A stretch of DNA of 64,000 nucleotides from Bacteroidota bacterium (GTDB lineage: Bacteria > Bacteroidota > Bacteroidia > UKL13-3). Of this stretch, positions 54,147-64,000 are shown piece by piece. A model generated the notes under the pieces. The model was not told the origin of the DNA, ran no database searches, and saw nothing but the letters and a program-made list of their open reading frames with translations. The translations under genes were made by a program, and so were the position numbers. Position 1 is the first letter of the stretch, and each line of letters opens with the position of its first letter. Location of the stretch: NCBI GenBank assembly GCA_040388375.1, contig JAZKBU010000001.1, positions 336,996 to 400,995 on the forward strand. Reading direction: 5' to 3'.

Positions 54147-55034
54147 ATGTCGTTTCGTGCTGGTTTTGTAAGTATTATAGGTAAGCCTAATGTTGGTAAA
54201 TCTACTTTAATGAATGCCCTGTTGGGTGAAAAAATTTCTATTATAACTCCTAAGGCACAAACAACCAGGCATAGAATTCTAGGTATTTTAAACAACCCTG
54301 AATATCAAATTGTGTTTTCTGATACTCCCGGTATTATAGAGCCTAAATACAAATTACAAGGCAGCATGATGAAATTTGTAAACGAAAGTTTAGAAGGCGC
54401 TGACTTGGTTATGTTTGTAGCTGATTTTAACGAACAAAACGAAGAACCTGAATTAATTGAACGCCTTAAAGTAATTAAAGCACCTATTATTTGTGTTATT
54501 AATAAATTAGATGAAAGTGACCAAGATGGCGTAATGAAGAAAATTGACTTTTGGCGTAGTCAGGTTGATTTTCTGGAAATAGTGCCTATTTCAGCCCTCA
54601 ATAAATTTAACTTGGACTTATTGTTAAAAAGTATCAAAACTTATTTACCTGAAGGACCTCCTTTTTATGAGCAAGACCAGGTAACGGATAAGTCGGAACG
54701 ATTTATTGCTTCTGAAATTTTGCGCGAAAAAATATTGATGCGCTATAAAGAAGAAATTCCTTATTCGGTGCAGGTTGAAATTGAATCGTTTAAAGACGAA
54801 GAAAAATTATTACGTATTAGTGCTATTATATATGTAATGCGCGATTCGCAAAAACAAATTATGATTGGCAAAGGTGGTATAGCCATTAAAAATATGGGTA
54901 TAGCTGCCAGAAGAGATTTAGAAAAATTCTTTGGTAAACAAGTTTTCTTACAAACTTTTGTAAAGGTGAAAGAAGGCTGGCGTGATAATAATAACCTATT
55001 AAAAGAATGGGGTTACGATAATGATGGTCAATAA
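54147..55034 (+). CDS. era: GTPase Era
   Basis: 295 aa. G1 GKPNVGKST, G3 DTPG, G4 NKLD, plus TRHRILGI in switch I; the C-terminal KH domain has GKGG near residue 245. Essential ribosome-assembly GTPase that binds 16S rRNA. First host gene right of the element. Confidence 0.95.
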   Translation: MSFRAGFVSIIGKPNVGKSTLMNALLGEKISIITPKAQTTRHRILGILNNPEYQIVFSDTPGIIEPKYKLQGSMMKFVNESLEGADLVMFVADFNEQNEEPELIERLKVIKAPIICVINKLDESDQDGVMKKIDFWRSQVDFLEIVPISALNKFNLDLLLKSIKTYLPEGPPFYEQDQVTDKSERFIASEILREKILMRYKEEIPYSVQVEIESFKDEEKLLRISAIIYVMRDSQKQIMIGKGGIAIKNMGIAARRDLEKFFGKQVFLQTFVKVKEGWRDNNNLLKEWGYDNDGQ

Positions 55035-55036
55035 AT

Positions 55037-55711
55037 TTAATTGCCCGAAAATTGCTCTCTGATTCCACCTTCTAAAGCTGTCCACTTTCCTGTTCTGTAA
55101 CCAATCACCTTTAAGGCATTGTTTGTCCATGTATTACAGGTATGGAAAAAACTAAACTCTCTTTGTGCCTCATAGGTAACCTCACCTTGTTTTGTGGTAT
55201 TAAAAGGAGTTAACATTTGCCCATTGTTTTGCGCAAAGCTATTTTTAATAAAACTACATAATTGCAGGTACTGCTCAGGGCTTAAATATATTTTTCTAAT
55301 AAACTTTCTGTTAAACGGATATTGTCCTTCGTAACTAACATGCATAACTGATTGGCCAAAACCACATAAAGAAGAAAACCCGGTTAAATAGTTCATATTA
55401 TCCCAACGTTTATTTTGCTGGTAAAATTTGTTTTCGGCAAAGCCAAAGCACAACCACTCCTGGTCGGTTGCGTTAAAGTCAGCTCTGTTTATAAATGTTT
55501 CCCAATTGGTTTGTTCGTTTTTTACCGGTACTATTACTTCGCTATGCATACCATCACCAGCTACAAAAACCAATAATCCTTTATTTTTAACTAAGTAATC
55601 GCCATTTACTTCAACAAGGGGCAAAACCAAACAACATAAGTAATAAAATGATGCGATGGATAATATTCCATAGCATAGTTTAAGGCCATACTTTCCAATT
55701 TTTTGTAACAT
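55037..55711 (-). CDS. DUF2459 (TIGR02117-like) membrane-anchored protein
   Basis: 224 aa with one N-terminal membrane helix. MHSEVIVP, WLCFGF and FFHTCNTWTNNALKVIG match the pattern of the DUF2459 family; the HTCNTW segment may carry a catalytic Cys. Function unknown. Convergent with era, 2 bp apart. Confidence 0.75.
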   Translation of the reverse strand: MLQKIGKYGLKLCYGILSIASFYYLCCLVLPLVEVNGDYLVKNKGLLVFVAGDGMHSEVIVPVKNEQTNWETFINRADFNATDQEWLCFGFAENKFYQQNKRWDNMNYLTGFSSLCGFGQSVMHVSYEGQYPFNRKFIRKIYLSPEQYLQLCSFIKNSFAQNNGQMLTPFNTTKQGEVTYEAQREFSFFHTCNTWTNNALKVIGYRTGKWTALEGGIREQFSGN

Positions 55712-55816
55712 TTTATATCTGTTTTTTTATATGATAAGGTATTATAAATTAGACCTAACTCAAGTTTAGGCGAAACTTTTGTAAATTAAACTTACTTTTG
55801 CAAATATATTTATATT

Positions 55817-57559
55817 ATGCAAAAGAGAAACGATAGCGGAAAGAGATTTGATAAAAAAGGTGGTAAAACACCTCCTTCATTTTCATCATCAAAAAAATCA
55901 TATGGGAATGATGACAACAAATCAAGTCGTAAACCAAGCGGTAATAGTAACAGAAGCCAAAAAGAAGATGGTTTTAAACCCAATTCAAGGGCTAAAAGTT
56001 ATGGCGACAGCTCGTTTTCTCCAAGATCAAGCAAGCCATCAGACAGAAATACATCGGATAGATTTAGTGACGATAAAAAACCTTATAACAGAGGTAAAAG
56101 TACAGGCGATGATAAATTCTCTTCAAGCTCACGCAAGCCTAGCGCAAGAGGCACATCTGATAGATTTGATGCTGACAAAAAACCTTATAGCAGAAGCAAA
56201 AATGTAGGCGAAGACAAATTCTCTTCGAGCTCGCGCAAACCTAGTGCAAGAGGTACATCTGACAGATTTGATGCTGATAAAAAACCTTATAACAGAGGTA
56301 AAAGTGTAGGGGAAGACAAATTCTCTTCGAGCTCACGCAAGCCTAGTGCAAGAGGAACTGCGGACAAATTTGATGCGGACAAAAAACCTTACAACAGAGG
56401 TAAAAGTGGTGGCGATGATAAATTCTCTTCAAGTTCACGTAAACCCAGCACAAGAACTTCGGCTGATAAATTTGATACTGACAAAAAACCTTACAACAGA
56501 GGTAAAAGTGCAGGCGAAGACAAATTCTCTTCGAGTTCACGTAAGCCAAGTACAAGAGTTACTACTGATAAAAAAGATAGCTACGGTAAAAGCACTTCAT
56601 CACGCAGAACAAAAGATGAGTTTAGTGACGAACCTAAAAGATTTGCCGCTAAACCTGAGAATATTAACAGCAAAGAAAGTTTCCGTAAAAAAGGAATATC
56701 GGAAGATGCTAAACCTTTAAAAGGAAAAAGTATTAAAGAAAAAACAAAGTTTGAATTTAGAAGTGTTAGAAAAGCAAAATTTGCTGATGAGAAAAACACT
56801 AAAGTAAATAAAAAAACGGCTGAAGAGGATTTAAACTTTGGCGAAATAAGATTAAACAGATTTATAGCCAATGCGGGTATTTGTAGCCGTAGGGAAGCTG
56901 ATACTTTAATAACTGCAGGTTTAGTTACTATTAACGGAGTAGCGGTAACTGAAATGGGGTATAAAGTAAAAGCGGGCGATGATATTAGATACAATGGCGA
57001 AAGGCTTTCGGTTGAAGAAAAAATCTATATTTTAATGAACAAGCCTAAAGATGCCATTACTACAGCTGTAGATCCTGAAGGCCGTAAAACTATATTTGAT
57101 TTAATTGAAGGCCGATTAGCACAAAGAGTTTTTGCTGTTGGCCGTTTAGATAGAAACACTACTGGGGTACTTTTATTAACCAATGATGGTGATTTAGCAC
57201 AACGCTTAATGCATCCGAAATATGAAGTAGAGAAAGTATATATAGCTACTTTAAATAAGGATTTAACTAAAAACGATTTATGGCAACTGGCAGGTGGTGT
57301 GGAGTTGGAAGATGGTATGATAAAACCTGATGCAGTGGCTTATGCTGAAGAAAGCAAAAAAGATGTAATTGGTGTGGAGATTCATAGTGGCCGTAATAGA
57401 ATTGTACATAGAATGTTTGAACACATGGGTTATTTGGTTGACAAACTAGATAGAGTAGCTTATGCCGGTTTAACTAAATCGAAATTGAAACGTGGAGAGT
57501 GGAGGGAGTTAACGGAGAAAGAATTAAAAACTTTAAGACGTAACGTAAAGATAGCTTAA
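55817..57559 (+). CDS. rluB: RluB-type pseudouridine synthase with repetitive N-terminus
   Basis: 580 aa, about twice the usual length. The C-terminal 240 residues are the enzyme: S4 domain (RLNRFIANAGICSRREAD), then GRLDRNTTGVLLLTNDG with the catalytic Asp. It isomerises a uridine in 23S rRNA. The N-terminal 330 residues are disordered, rich in Ser, Lys, Arg and Gly, with five tandem 34-residue repeats. TACTTTTG (55793-55800) is a possible -7 element. The exact rRNA target is inferred. Confidence 0.88.
   Translation: MQKRNDSGKRFDKKGGKTPPSFSSSKKSYGNDDNKSSRKPSGNSNRSQKEDGFKPNSRAKSYGDSSFSPRSSKPSDRNTSDRFSDDKKPYNRGKSTGDDKFSSSSRKPSARGTSDRFDADKKPYSRSKNVGEDKFSSSSRKPSARGTSDRFDADKKPYNRGKSVGEDKFSSSSRKPSARGTADKFDADKKPYNRGKSGGDDKFSSSSRKPSTRTSADKFDTDKKPYNRGKSAGEDKFSSSSRKPSTRVTTDKKDSYGKSTSSRRTKDEFSDEPKRFAAKPENINSKESFRKKGISEDAKPLKGKSIKEKTKFEFRSVRKAKFADEKNTKVNKKTAEEDLNFGEIRLNRFIANAGICSRREADTLITAGLVTINGVAVTEMGYKVKAGDDIRYNGERLSVEEKIYILMNKPKDAITTAVDPEGRKTIFDLIEGRLAQRVFAVGRLDRNTTGVLLLTNDGDLAQRLMHPKYEVEKVYIATLNKDLTKNDLWQLAGGVELEDGMIKPDAVAYAEESKKDVIGVEIHSGRNRIVHRMFEHMGYLVDKLDRVAYAGLTKSKLKRGEWRELTEKELKTLRRNVKIA
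56078..56587 (+). repeat. Five tandem 102-bp repeats
   Basis: Inside rluB; each unit encodes a 34-residue variant starting KPYNRGKS and containing DKFSSSSRKPS. In frame, so copy-number change would alter protein length without breaking it. Confidence 0.88.
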
Positions 57560-57569
57560 TGCAATAAGC

Positions 57570-58151
57570 ATGCTTGGATTAAAATTAGCCACTGACCCAC
57601 GTTGGGTAAATATAGCTGAAAAACAAATTGATGAAATACTAACAGACCATGCTTACTGTGAACAAAAAGCAGCAAGCAGCGGTATTTCTTTAATCATTAA
57701 TTTTCCGGAAAAAGACAGAATTGTTGATGAGATTACTTCCATTGTAGCGGAAGAATGGGGTCACTTTCGTAAGGTGTTAAAGGAGCTTGATAAGCGAGGT
57801 TATAAACTAGGCTTACAACGTAAGGATGATTACGTAATTGAGTTGAAAAAACTAATTCGTAAAGGTGGTAGCAGAAACCAGCAAATGTTGGATAAACTTT
57901 TGGTGTTTGCCATGATTGAAGCCCGCAGTTGCGAAAGATTCAGGTTGCTATCATTACATATAAATGATGCTAGTTTAAAACAGTTTTACCATGAGTTTAT
58001 GGTGAGTGAAGCGGGTCATTACCGTGCCTTTATTGATTTAGCCAATCATTATTTACCTGAACAGGAAGTTAAAAACAGATGGAATGAAATATTGGAAGCG
58101 GAAGCCAATATATTAGCCGGATTAGAGCTTAGGGGTGACAGAGTACATTAA
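57570..58151 (+). CDS. miaE: tRNA-(ms2io6A)-hydroxylase
   Basis: 193 aa. Carboxylate-bridged diiron motifs EEWGHF, EARSCERF and SEAGHY, with a ferritin-like helical bundle, identify MiaE, which hydroxylates the modified adenosine at tRNA position 37. Starts 11 bp after rluB and is likely cotranscribed. Confidence 0.88.
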   Translation: MLGLKLATDPRWVNIAEKQIDEILTDHAYCEQKAASSGISLIINFPEKDRIVDEITSIVAEEWGHFRKVLKELDKRGYKLGLQRKDDYVIELKKLIRKGGSRNQQMLDKLLVFAMIEARSCERFRLLSLHINDASLKQFYHEFMVSEAGHYRAFIDLANHYLPEQEVKNRWNEILEAEANILAGLELRGDRVH

Positions 58152-58164
58152 GCACTCAACTAAA

Positions 58165-58683
58165 TTATTCAAAAATTTTATCAGGCTCTGGTACTTTAAA
58201 TACTAAAAAGTTGGTACCAAAAAAATTGAGCATTACGTTTAACAGTATGGATATGATATTGGACACGAAAGGGCCATTATCGTTAAGCCAATTGGCCGAT
58301 AATGTCCAACCCATAGATTCAACCAACTCTGCCAAATACTGGTGAGGTAGTAAATAATGGTCGCACAAAAAATTAAAGCCTAAGTATATAAAAAAGGTTA
58401 CTGCGTATACCAGAATATATTTTACTAAATATTTTTCTCCATCGTCTGCCTGATCTACATAAGTCCATAACTTATTCAGTGTAAAGCCTACAAAAAATCC
58501 CATTATCCAACCAATGGCTTTGGTTAATAAATTTAATGCGGGAAACTGTAACGACAATAGCCAGAAAACCAATAAACTTACCAATGTACTTGATGTACCT
58601 ACTATACCAAATTTAATAAATTTTTTGGCTGTAGGGTATTGGGCAAACCATTTTCTAATATGCTTAATCGTAGCTATTATCAT
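58165..58683 (-). CDS. GtrA-family membrane protein
   Basis: 172 aa with four membrane helices. KFIKFGIVGTSSTLVSLLVF and GFFVGFTLNKLWTY are typical of GtrA, thought to move lipid-linked sugars. An 11-residue insertion enlarges the third loop. Convergent with miaE. Confidence 0.85.
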   Translation of the reverse strand: MIIATIKHIRKWFAQYPTAKKFIKFGIVGTSSTLVSLLVFWLLSLQFPALNLLTKAIGWIMGFFVGFTLNKLWTYVDQADDGEKYLVKYILVYAVTFFIYLGFNFLCDHYLLPHQYLAELVESMGWTLSANWLNDNGPFVSNIISILLNVMLNFFGTNFLVFKVPEPDKIFE

Positions 58684-58736
58684 TTTTTCGTGCGCAAATA
58701 TATTGATTATCGCTTCAAATACCGATTTTCGTTTTT

Positions 58737-61487
58737 ATGAAAAAAATAATCTTTGCCTTCATTGCTTTACTCTCCACTATTGTTTCTATAGCACAACCAA
58801 ACGGCTATTCTCACAGCAACGATACGAGCACTTTTATTTTCAATGAAAATGACTATGGTATTGTGGCTAAAAACAGGGTAGTAGTTACGGGTGTGTTTAG
58901 GAACTGGAGTCAGGATATGGACGACCAACATTGGCAGCTGCAAAGACAAACTCAACGGGTATGGACATTGAAAATATACAACCCGAACTTTGAAATTATT
59001 AAACCAAGTATGGCTTTTAAATATAGAGTTGACGAAGGTAAATGGCTTGACCCACCGAAAGGGGCAGACAATACAGATGGAGGAAATCTGGTGTTTATGA
59101 AAGGGGTAGAACCGCTTGCCATAAAAGCTACTTTAGTTGCTGATAACAACATTGAAGTTTCATTAACGGGTCTGTCAAAAAAAACATTGCTTACCGTCAA
59201 TGATTTTGTTTTAACGAATGCCAAGAATGAAAAAATTGATTTAAATAATTTAGCACGTTATAATAGTTCTTTTGATACGCTTACAACAAGTCCCGATAAA
59301 GACAAAGGAAACTTAATTTTTAACTTACTATCTAAGGGAGCTGTAGACAAACGCAGGGTTTACTACTTGGAAATACCTAAGCTTAAACTTAAAACTTTAT
59401 GTACTTACGATGGCTGGTTTAAAGATTTAAGAAGTTTCAAAACATTGGGTGCTACTATTTCTAATGATAGCAGCTTTACGCTGTTCAGGGTTTTTGCACC
59501 AAGGGCTACGCAAGTAAAGCTTTATTTATACCAAGCTAATACTGATACTATACCTTTTTCAACTATTGATATGCAAATAGATAGACAGGGGATTTGGGAA
59601 GCTACCGTTATGCAAAATTTAGCAGGTACTTGGTATGATTATACGGTACATGGATTTGACGACCCGGGTAATTCGTTTTACGAAACCAACCCTGTTCATA
59701 TTAGCGACCCTTATGCCCGTGTGAGCGATGATGGTTTTGGCAAATGTATGGTAGCTTATAAAACAAAACCTGCTAAGCCTTTAAAAATTGGTAGACCGCG
59801 TTTAGAAGAGGTAATAGCTTATGAGGTACATGTACAAGATTTTACTGACTTGTTACCTATTAACAACAAGTTACAAGGAACCATTGCTGGTATGGCTATT
59901 CCCGGTTTAAAAAACACCAAAGGCCAAGCCATTGGGTTTGATCATTTGGTAAAGCTGGGTATTAATGCTGTGCACTTAATGCCTGTACAGGAAATGTTAC
60001 ACTGGCCTAAAGACGAATGGGAAAAGGCATTTAACAAAGACCCTTACATGGTTGAACAAGGGGTAGCAACAGAAAATTACGACTGGGGTTACCGTACATC
60101 GCATAGTTTTGCTATCGAATCTAGGTATAGAATTAAAGGAACTAAACCGGGTGATGAACGTTTACAATTCAGGGACGTGGTTCAAAAATTCCATGACAAG
60201 AATATAGCTGTTATTGTTGATTTTGTTTTTAACCATACTGCCGAAAATATGGATGGAAGAAGTTACTTATTTCATTTCAATGCTTTTGATAAACAATATT
60301 ATTACCGCACTAAAAATTTAAACCATATTGGTGAGTATGGTAACGAAACTAAAAGTGAAAACCGATATATGACACAGCGTTGGATTATTGACCAATGCAA
60401 ACATTTTATTGAAGAATTTGGTGTAGATGGCTTTAGAATTGACCTAGCCGGACAAACGGATAAGGAAACGTTGTTGGCTTTAAAAGCGGCTTTACCTAAA
60501 GACATTATTATTTATGGTGAACCCTGGATTGACAGCAACGACCCTGATTATAATAAAAACCCTAACTGGCATTGGTATAAGAATGATGCACCTATTTGTT
60601 ATTTCAATGACGATACACGTAACGCTTATAAAGGACCTGTTTTTGAATTGACTGATAAACTGAAACACCGTGGCTGGGCTGGTTGGAATTTGGAAGAAAG
60701 GGACAATGTAATAAAGGGTTTGAGTTGCTCTTTCAGCACGCAAAAAAATATTAACAGTGCTATTAATTATTTGGACATTCATGATAACTATGCTTTAGCT
60801 GACCAGTTTGCAACTACTGATTTTGATGGTCGCTTTGGCGTTGACGAAGCCAATTATAAAATAGCAGCTACTTTATTATTTACTACTCCGGGCCCTATTG
60901 TTTTACATGGTGGCAGTGAGTTTATGCGTAGTAAAGGCCATGCTCCTTTAAAAGAAGTGGTGAAGGAAATTCCAAGTGGTAAAATTTATTTTCATGGTAA
61001 GCGCGATACTTACAATATGCGTACAGCAAACCAATTTATTTGGGAAAATATTGGTAAGGATAAAACAAATGGTAATACATTAACCAAACCTTATCAAAAC
61101 AGTAATTTTAAAAACATGCTGGCTTATTGGAAAGGATTAATGCAATTACGTACTACTATTTTGCAACCAATTATTGATACCTTTCCCAGTTTGCATCGCA
61201 ATGAAAGTAGCCGTTCAATGCCTTCTGTTACTTATAAACAAGACTATATTCAATTTGTAACGCCAAATAATAAGGCCCTTTTGGCTTATTTAATAGGTGG
61301 AAAAATATTGGTGCTTATTAATAACGATGCACAAGCCAATACTTTTGATTTGAAAGAACTGCATTTAACGGGTAAATGGAAACAGGTAGCTGATATTAAC
61401 GAAGTAAATATATATGGTTTAAAAATAAATAAATCGTTTAATGAACCTTTAGCACCTGGTAGTTTAGGTATTTGGGTTAAAGAATAA
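58737..61487 (+). CDS. pulA: Secreted type I pullulanase-like GH13 enzyme
   Basis: 916 aa. Signal peptide ending SIAQ; N-terminal starch-binding and CBM48-like domains (about 20-340). The catalytic GH13 barrel has YDWGYRTSH, VIVDFVFNHT, nucleophile Asp in GVDGFRIDLAG (about 564), acid/base Glu in IIYGEPW (about 595) and LDIHDN (about 680). It debranches alpha-1,6 linkages in pullulan or glycogen. Substrate by family. Confidence 0.9.
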   Translation: MKKIIFAFIALLSTIVSIAQPNGYSHSNDTSTFIFNENDYGIVAKNRVVVTGVFRNWSQDMDDQHWQLQRQTQRVWTLKIYNPNFEIIKPSMAFKYRVDEGKWLDPPKGADNTDGGNLVFMKGVEPLAIKATLVADNNIEVSLTGLSKKTLLTVNDFVLTNAKNEKIDLNNLARYNSSFDTLTTSPDKDKGNLIFNLLSKGAVDKRRVYYLEIPKLKLKTLCTYDGWFKDLRSFKTLGATISNDSSFTLFRVFAPRATQVKLYLYQANTDTIPFSTIDMQIDRQGIWEATVMQNLAGTWYDYTVHGFDDPGNSFYETNPVHISDPYARVSDDGFGKCMVAYKTKPAKPLKIGRPRLEEVIAYEVHVQDFTDLLPINNKLQGTIAGMAIPGLKNTKGQAIGFDHLVKLGINAVHLMPVQEMLHWPKDEWEKAFNKDPYMVEQGVATENYDWGYRTSHSFAIESRYRIKGTKPGDERLQFRDVVQKFHDKNIAVIVDFVFNHTAENMDGRSYLFHFNAFDKQYYYRTKNLNHIGEYGNETKSENRYMTQRWIIDQCKHFIEEFGVDGFRIDLAGQTDKETLLALKAALPKDIIIYGEPWIDSNDPDYNKNPNWHWYKNDAPICYFNDDTRNAYKGPVFELTDKLKHRGWAGWNLEERDNVIKGLSCSFSTQKNINSAINYLDIHDNYALADQFATTDFDGRFGVDEANYKIAATLLFTTPGPIVLHGGSEFMRSKGHAPLKEVVKEIPSGKIYFHGKRDTYNMRTANQFIWENIGKDKTNGNTLTKPYQNSNFKNMLAYWKGLMQLRTTILQPIIDTFPSLHRNESSRSMPSVTYKQDYIQFVTPNNKALLAYLIGGKILVLINNDAQANTFDLKELHLTGKWKQVADINEVNIYGLKINKSFNEPLAPGSLGIWVKE

Positions 61488-61586
61488 AGGTTCATCTTGC
61501 ATGTCATATAAAATAATTGCTTAAATATTGTTAATTTTTACTTTTTTGCAATGGCTCTTATTGGGCTTTGGAACAGGTTATGTTAT

Positions 61587-64000
61587 ATGTTAGTTAGGCT
61601 TTTTGTTTTTAATTTTTTCTTTTTATTAAACGTACTTGTGCAAGCACAGGTTAATGATAATTTTAGTGATACTAACTTTACTGATAATCCTGTTTGGCTT
61701 GGCGATGATAGCCTTTGGCAGGTAAATGCAAGTTTGCAACTGCAAAGCAAAGGAACTACAGGTACTACCAAAGATATTTACCTCGTTACTCAAAATAATT
61801 TAATACAGCATATAGAATGGCGTTTACAAATCCGCTTTAACTTTAGCCCCAGTACACAAAATTTTTGCAGGTATTATTTAACGGCTGACCAAACAAATTT
61901 AAAGAGTAACTTAAATGGTTATTACTTACAATTTGGAGGTAGTACAGGCAATACTGATACCATTAGTTTATATAAACAGGAAGGAAGCAAACGTACACGT
62001 ATTATTGCAGGCAGACCTGCAACTGTAGCCAAGAGTAACAATATAGTTGATATTAAAGTAAACCGGGATAGTTTAGGCAACTGGACTTTGTATAGCGATA
62101 CTACAAGTAGTGGTAATTTTATATTGGAAGGAAGTGCCAATGACAATACTTTTACTACTACTGCTTATACGGGATTTTTTGCCCGGTTTACCAGCGGAAA
62201 CGTTAGCAATTTTTATTTAGATAATGTTTATATAGGTGAACCTATTGTAGATATAAACCCACCTTTATTAGAAAGTTTTGCACTTATTAATGACAGCACC
62301 TTACAACTCCATTACAACGAAGCATTGGAAAGCAATGCGGTTAATGATATAGCTAATTTTGAGCTGAACAATAATTTCCCAACCATAACCCATACAAAAC
62401 TGGCTGACGATTTAAAAAGTATCATTATAGCATTTGACCATTCGTTTGTTTTAACCAATAACTATGTTTTAACGATTAAAAACATACAAGACCTTCACCA
62501 TAATATAGCTAATGACACAAGCATTTCATTTTTGTTTTATAAACCCGCTATTGACGATATTGTTATCAATGAAATAATGCCTGACCCATCACCAAGCAAT
62601 GGTTTACCAGATGCGGAGTTTATTGAACTGTTTAACCGAAGCAACTACCCTATTGCTATTGGCAACTGGAAAATAAATGATTTAAGTACTTCGGCTACTA
62701 TTCCCAGTTTTACTATTCAACCTAAAGCGTATGTAATTATTTGCAGCCCCGCTAACGAAAATTTATTTAAACCTTATGGTACTACTTTGGCTGTACCTTT
62801 TTTACCGGGTTTAAATAACGATGGCGATTTGGTACAACTAACTACTGCTAACAATACTCTTATCAATCAAATAAAGTATGATTTGAGTTGGTATACCTCA
62901 ACGACTAAAAAAGAAGGTGGTTGGAGCATGGAATTAATTAATCCGTATACCTTGTGTAAAGGAACCGATAACTGGCAAGCTACTGAAAAAACAACCGGCG
63001 GTACACCAGGGCAGGTTAATTCTTTTCATAGTTTAATACCCGATACTGTTAAACCTACTATACTTAAATGGTATTATAAAAATGATAAAAACCTTGTACT
63101 TATATGCAATGAAAAAATGGATTCATTGACAATGCAACAGGTAAAACTAAATGTAACCGGAAATACTATTGCTTCTATAGCTGTTATCGGTAGTCGTTTT
63201 GATTCTATACTGATAACACTGAGCAATGTCATGGTTGACAGGCAAACTTATACACTTAAAATTGATTCGGCTTTTGATTGTTCATTGAATAAAATAGCCG
63301 ACAATACAGTTATTTCTTTTACATACATTCCCATAAAGGCCGCTCAGCAAAACGACATACTGATTACTGAAATATATGCCAATCCGAAACCGAATACGGC
63401 TTTACCTGATGCGGAATATATTGAGTTATATAATCGCTCCAGCAATATTGTTTCGTTAAATCGTTTTAAAATTAAAAGCGGTTCTACTATCACAAATATT
63501 GAAAATGTACAATTATATCCCGATAGCTTTATAGCCATATGTGATGACAGCAATTTGCCTTTATTTATCAATTATAAAAATGTAATCAGTGTAGCTACAT
63601 TACCTACTTTTAGTTTGGATGATGAAATTGTTTTATACAATGAAAGCAATTATATCATACACCAAATAGCGTATAAACAAAGCTGGTTTAACAACAATGT
63701 GAAAGCTGATGGCGGTTGGAGTATTGAAATGATTGACACTAAAAATCCATGTGGTTTAGCGAGTAACTGGACTGCCAGCAAAAACAACAAAGGAGGAACG
63801 GTGGGCTTTGTCAATTCTGTTAAAGGCATTAGCTTGGATAATACTAAAACTTTGGTTAACCGTATTTATCCTGCTAACTCACATACCATTGAAGTATATT
63901 TTAACAAAACACTTGATAGTACAAGTGCCTGCAATAAAAATATTTTTAGCATAAACCCTCCATTAAACGGCTCTTTTGTTTTTGATTTTAAAGATGATTA
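61587..64000 (+). CDS. Secreted lamin-tail-domain protein, 5' part
   Basis: At least 804 aa; open to the window end. Signal peptide MLVRLFVFNFFFLLNVLVQA from the ATG at 61587; an in-frame ATG at 61551 is also possible. A concanavalin-like N-terminal part (about 20-215) is followed by Ig/SbsA-like units and two lamin-tail domains (INEIMPDPSPSNGLPDAEF near 330, ITEIYANPKPNTALPDAEY near 595). Such multidomain proteins are usual type IX secretion cargo; the C-terminus is outside the window. Confidence 0.75.
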   Translation, partial: MLVRLFVFNFFFLLNVLVQAQVNDNFSDTNFTDNPVWLGDDSLWQVNASLQLQSKGTTGTTKDIYLVTQNNLIQHIEWRLQIRFNFSPSTQNFCRYYLTADQTNLKSNLNGYYLQFGGSTGNTDTISLYKQEGSKRTRIIAGRPATVAKSNNIVDIKVNRDSLGNWTLYSDTTSSGNFILEGSANDNTFTTTAYTGFFARFTSGNVSNFYLDNVYIGEPIVDINPPLLESFALINDSTLQLHYNEALESNAVNDIANFELNNNFPTITHTKLADDLKSIIIAFDHSFVLTNNYVLTIKNIQDLHHNIANDTSISFLFYKPAIDDIVINEIMPDPSPSNGLPDAEFIELFNRSNYPIAIGNWKINDLSTSATIPSFTIQPKAYVIICSPANENLFKPYGTTLAVPFLPGLNNDGDLVQLTTANNTLINQIKYDLSWYTSTTKKEGGWSMELINPYTLCKGTDNWQATEKTTGGTPGQVNSFHSLIPDTVKPTILKWYYKNDKNLVLICNEKMDSLTMQQVKLNVTGNTIASIAVIGSRFDSILITLSNVMVDRQTYTLKIDSAFDCSLNKIADNTVISFTYIPIKAAQQNDILITEIYANPKPNTALPDAEYIELYNRSSNIVSLNRFKIKSGSTITNIENVQLYPDSFIAICDDSNLPLFINYKNVISVATLPTFSLDDEIVLYNESNYIIHQIAYKQSWFNNNVKADGGWSIEMIDTKNPCGLASNWTASKNNKGGTVGFVNSVKGISLDNTKTLVNRIYPANSHTIEVYFNKTLDSTSACNKNIFSINPPLNGSFVFDFKDD

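Overview
The window is a piece of a low-GC Bacteroidota chromosome. The evidence is a secreted protein with a Por/type IX C-terminal sorting domain, a menaquinone-type MenA, Bacteroidota-style promoters (TTTG about 20 nt before TAnnTTTG) and few Shine-Dalgarno sites. Host genes occupy 1-14677 and 53978-64000. A 39.3-kb integrated mobile element lies between them.

Left host segment (1-14677): end of a nudK-like Nudix hydrolase, menA, an outer-membrane protein, a subtilisin-like protease, hutI, corA, a deacetylase-like secreted protein, dnaA, a split 5'-nucleotidase pair, a lutA-like Fe-S protein and an MFS transporter. Right host segment (54008-64000): era, a DUF2459 protein, an rluB-type pseudouridine synthase with a repetitive N-terminus, miaE, gtrA, a GH13 pullulanase and the start of a large lamin-tail-domain secreted protein.

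The element (14678-53977) is bounded by a 45-bp perfect direct repeat. The repeat is the 3' part, from the anticodon loop onward, of the initiator tRNA-fMet gene (53936-54007, minus strand). A tyrosine recombinase sits next to the intact tRNA. Arm-type repeats with core CGTACCACTT lie just inside both ends, and the tRNA's own terminator has been stranded at the far end.

The element has four parts. (1) A leftward lysogeny operon (17210 to 14807): XRE repressor, a small protein, a seven-helix membrane protein, a membrane-anchored coiled-coil protein and a second HTH protein. It is divided by a two-operator switch from (2) a rightward early operon (17315-33691): Cro-like protein, C5-cytosine methylase, PP-loop/PAPS-reductase-like protein, small ATPase, MT-A70 methylase, a primase-helicase, DUF5131 and DUF1643 proteins and about twenty small unknown genes. 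(3) A noncoding centre (33692-34626) with a candidate structured RNA, terminators and inverted iteron arrays beside an AT-rich block, a candidate replication origin. An outer-membrane beta-barrel cargo gene on the opposite strand follows. (4) A late operon (36471-52574): many single-helix membrane proteins, a transglutaminase-like protein, a capsid candidate, a GH108 endolysin with a membrane anchor, histone-like Lys/Ala-rich proteins, a sliding-clamp-like/RecA-like fusion and a receptor-binding fibre.

I find no large terminase, portal, HK97-type capsid, tape measure, sheath, relaxase or conjugation gene. The best reading is a temperate, probably tailless and perhaps membrane-containing virus of a lineage I cannot name. 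Two element-wide cis motifs stand out: a GTTAC/A-tract repeat before six genes or operons, and a TAACCCC leader 5-10 nt before eleven start codons.
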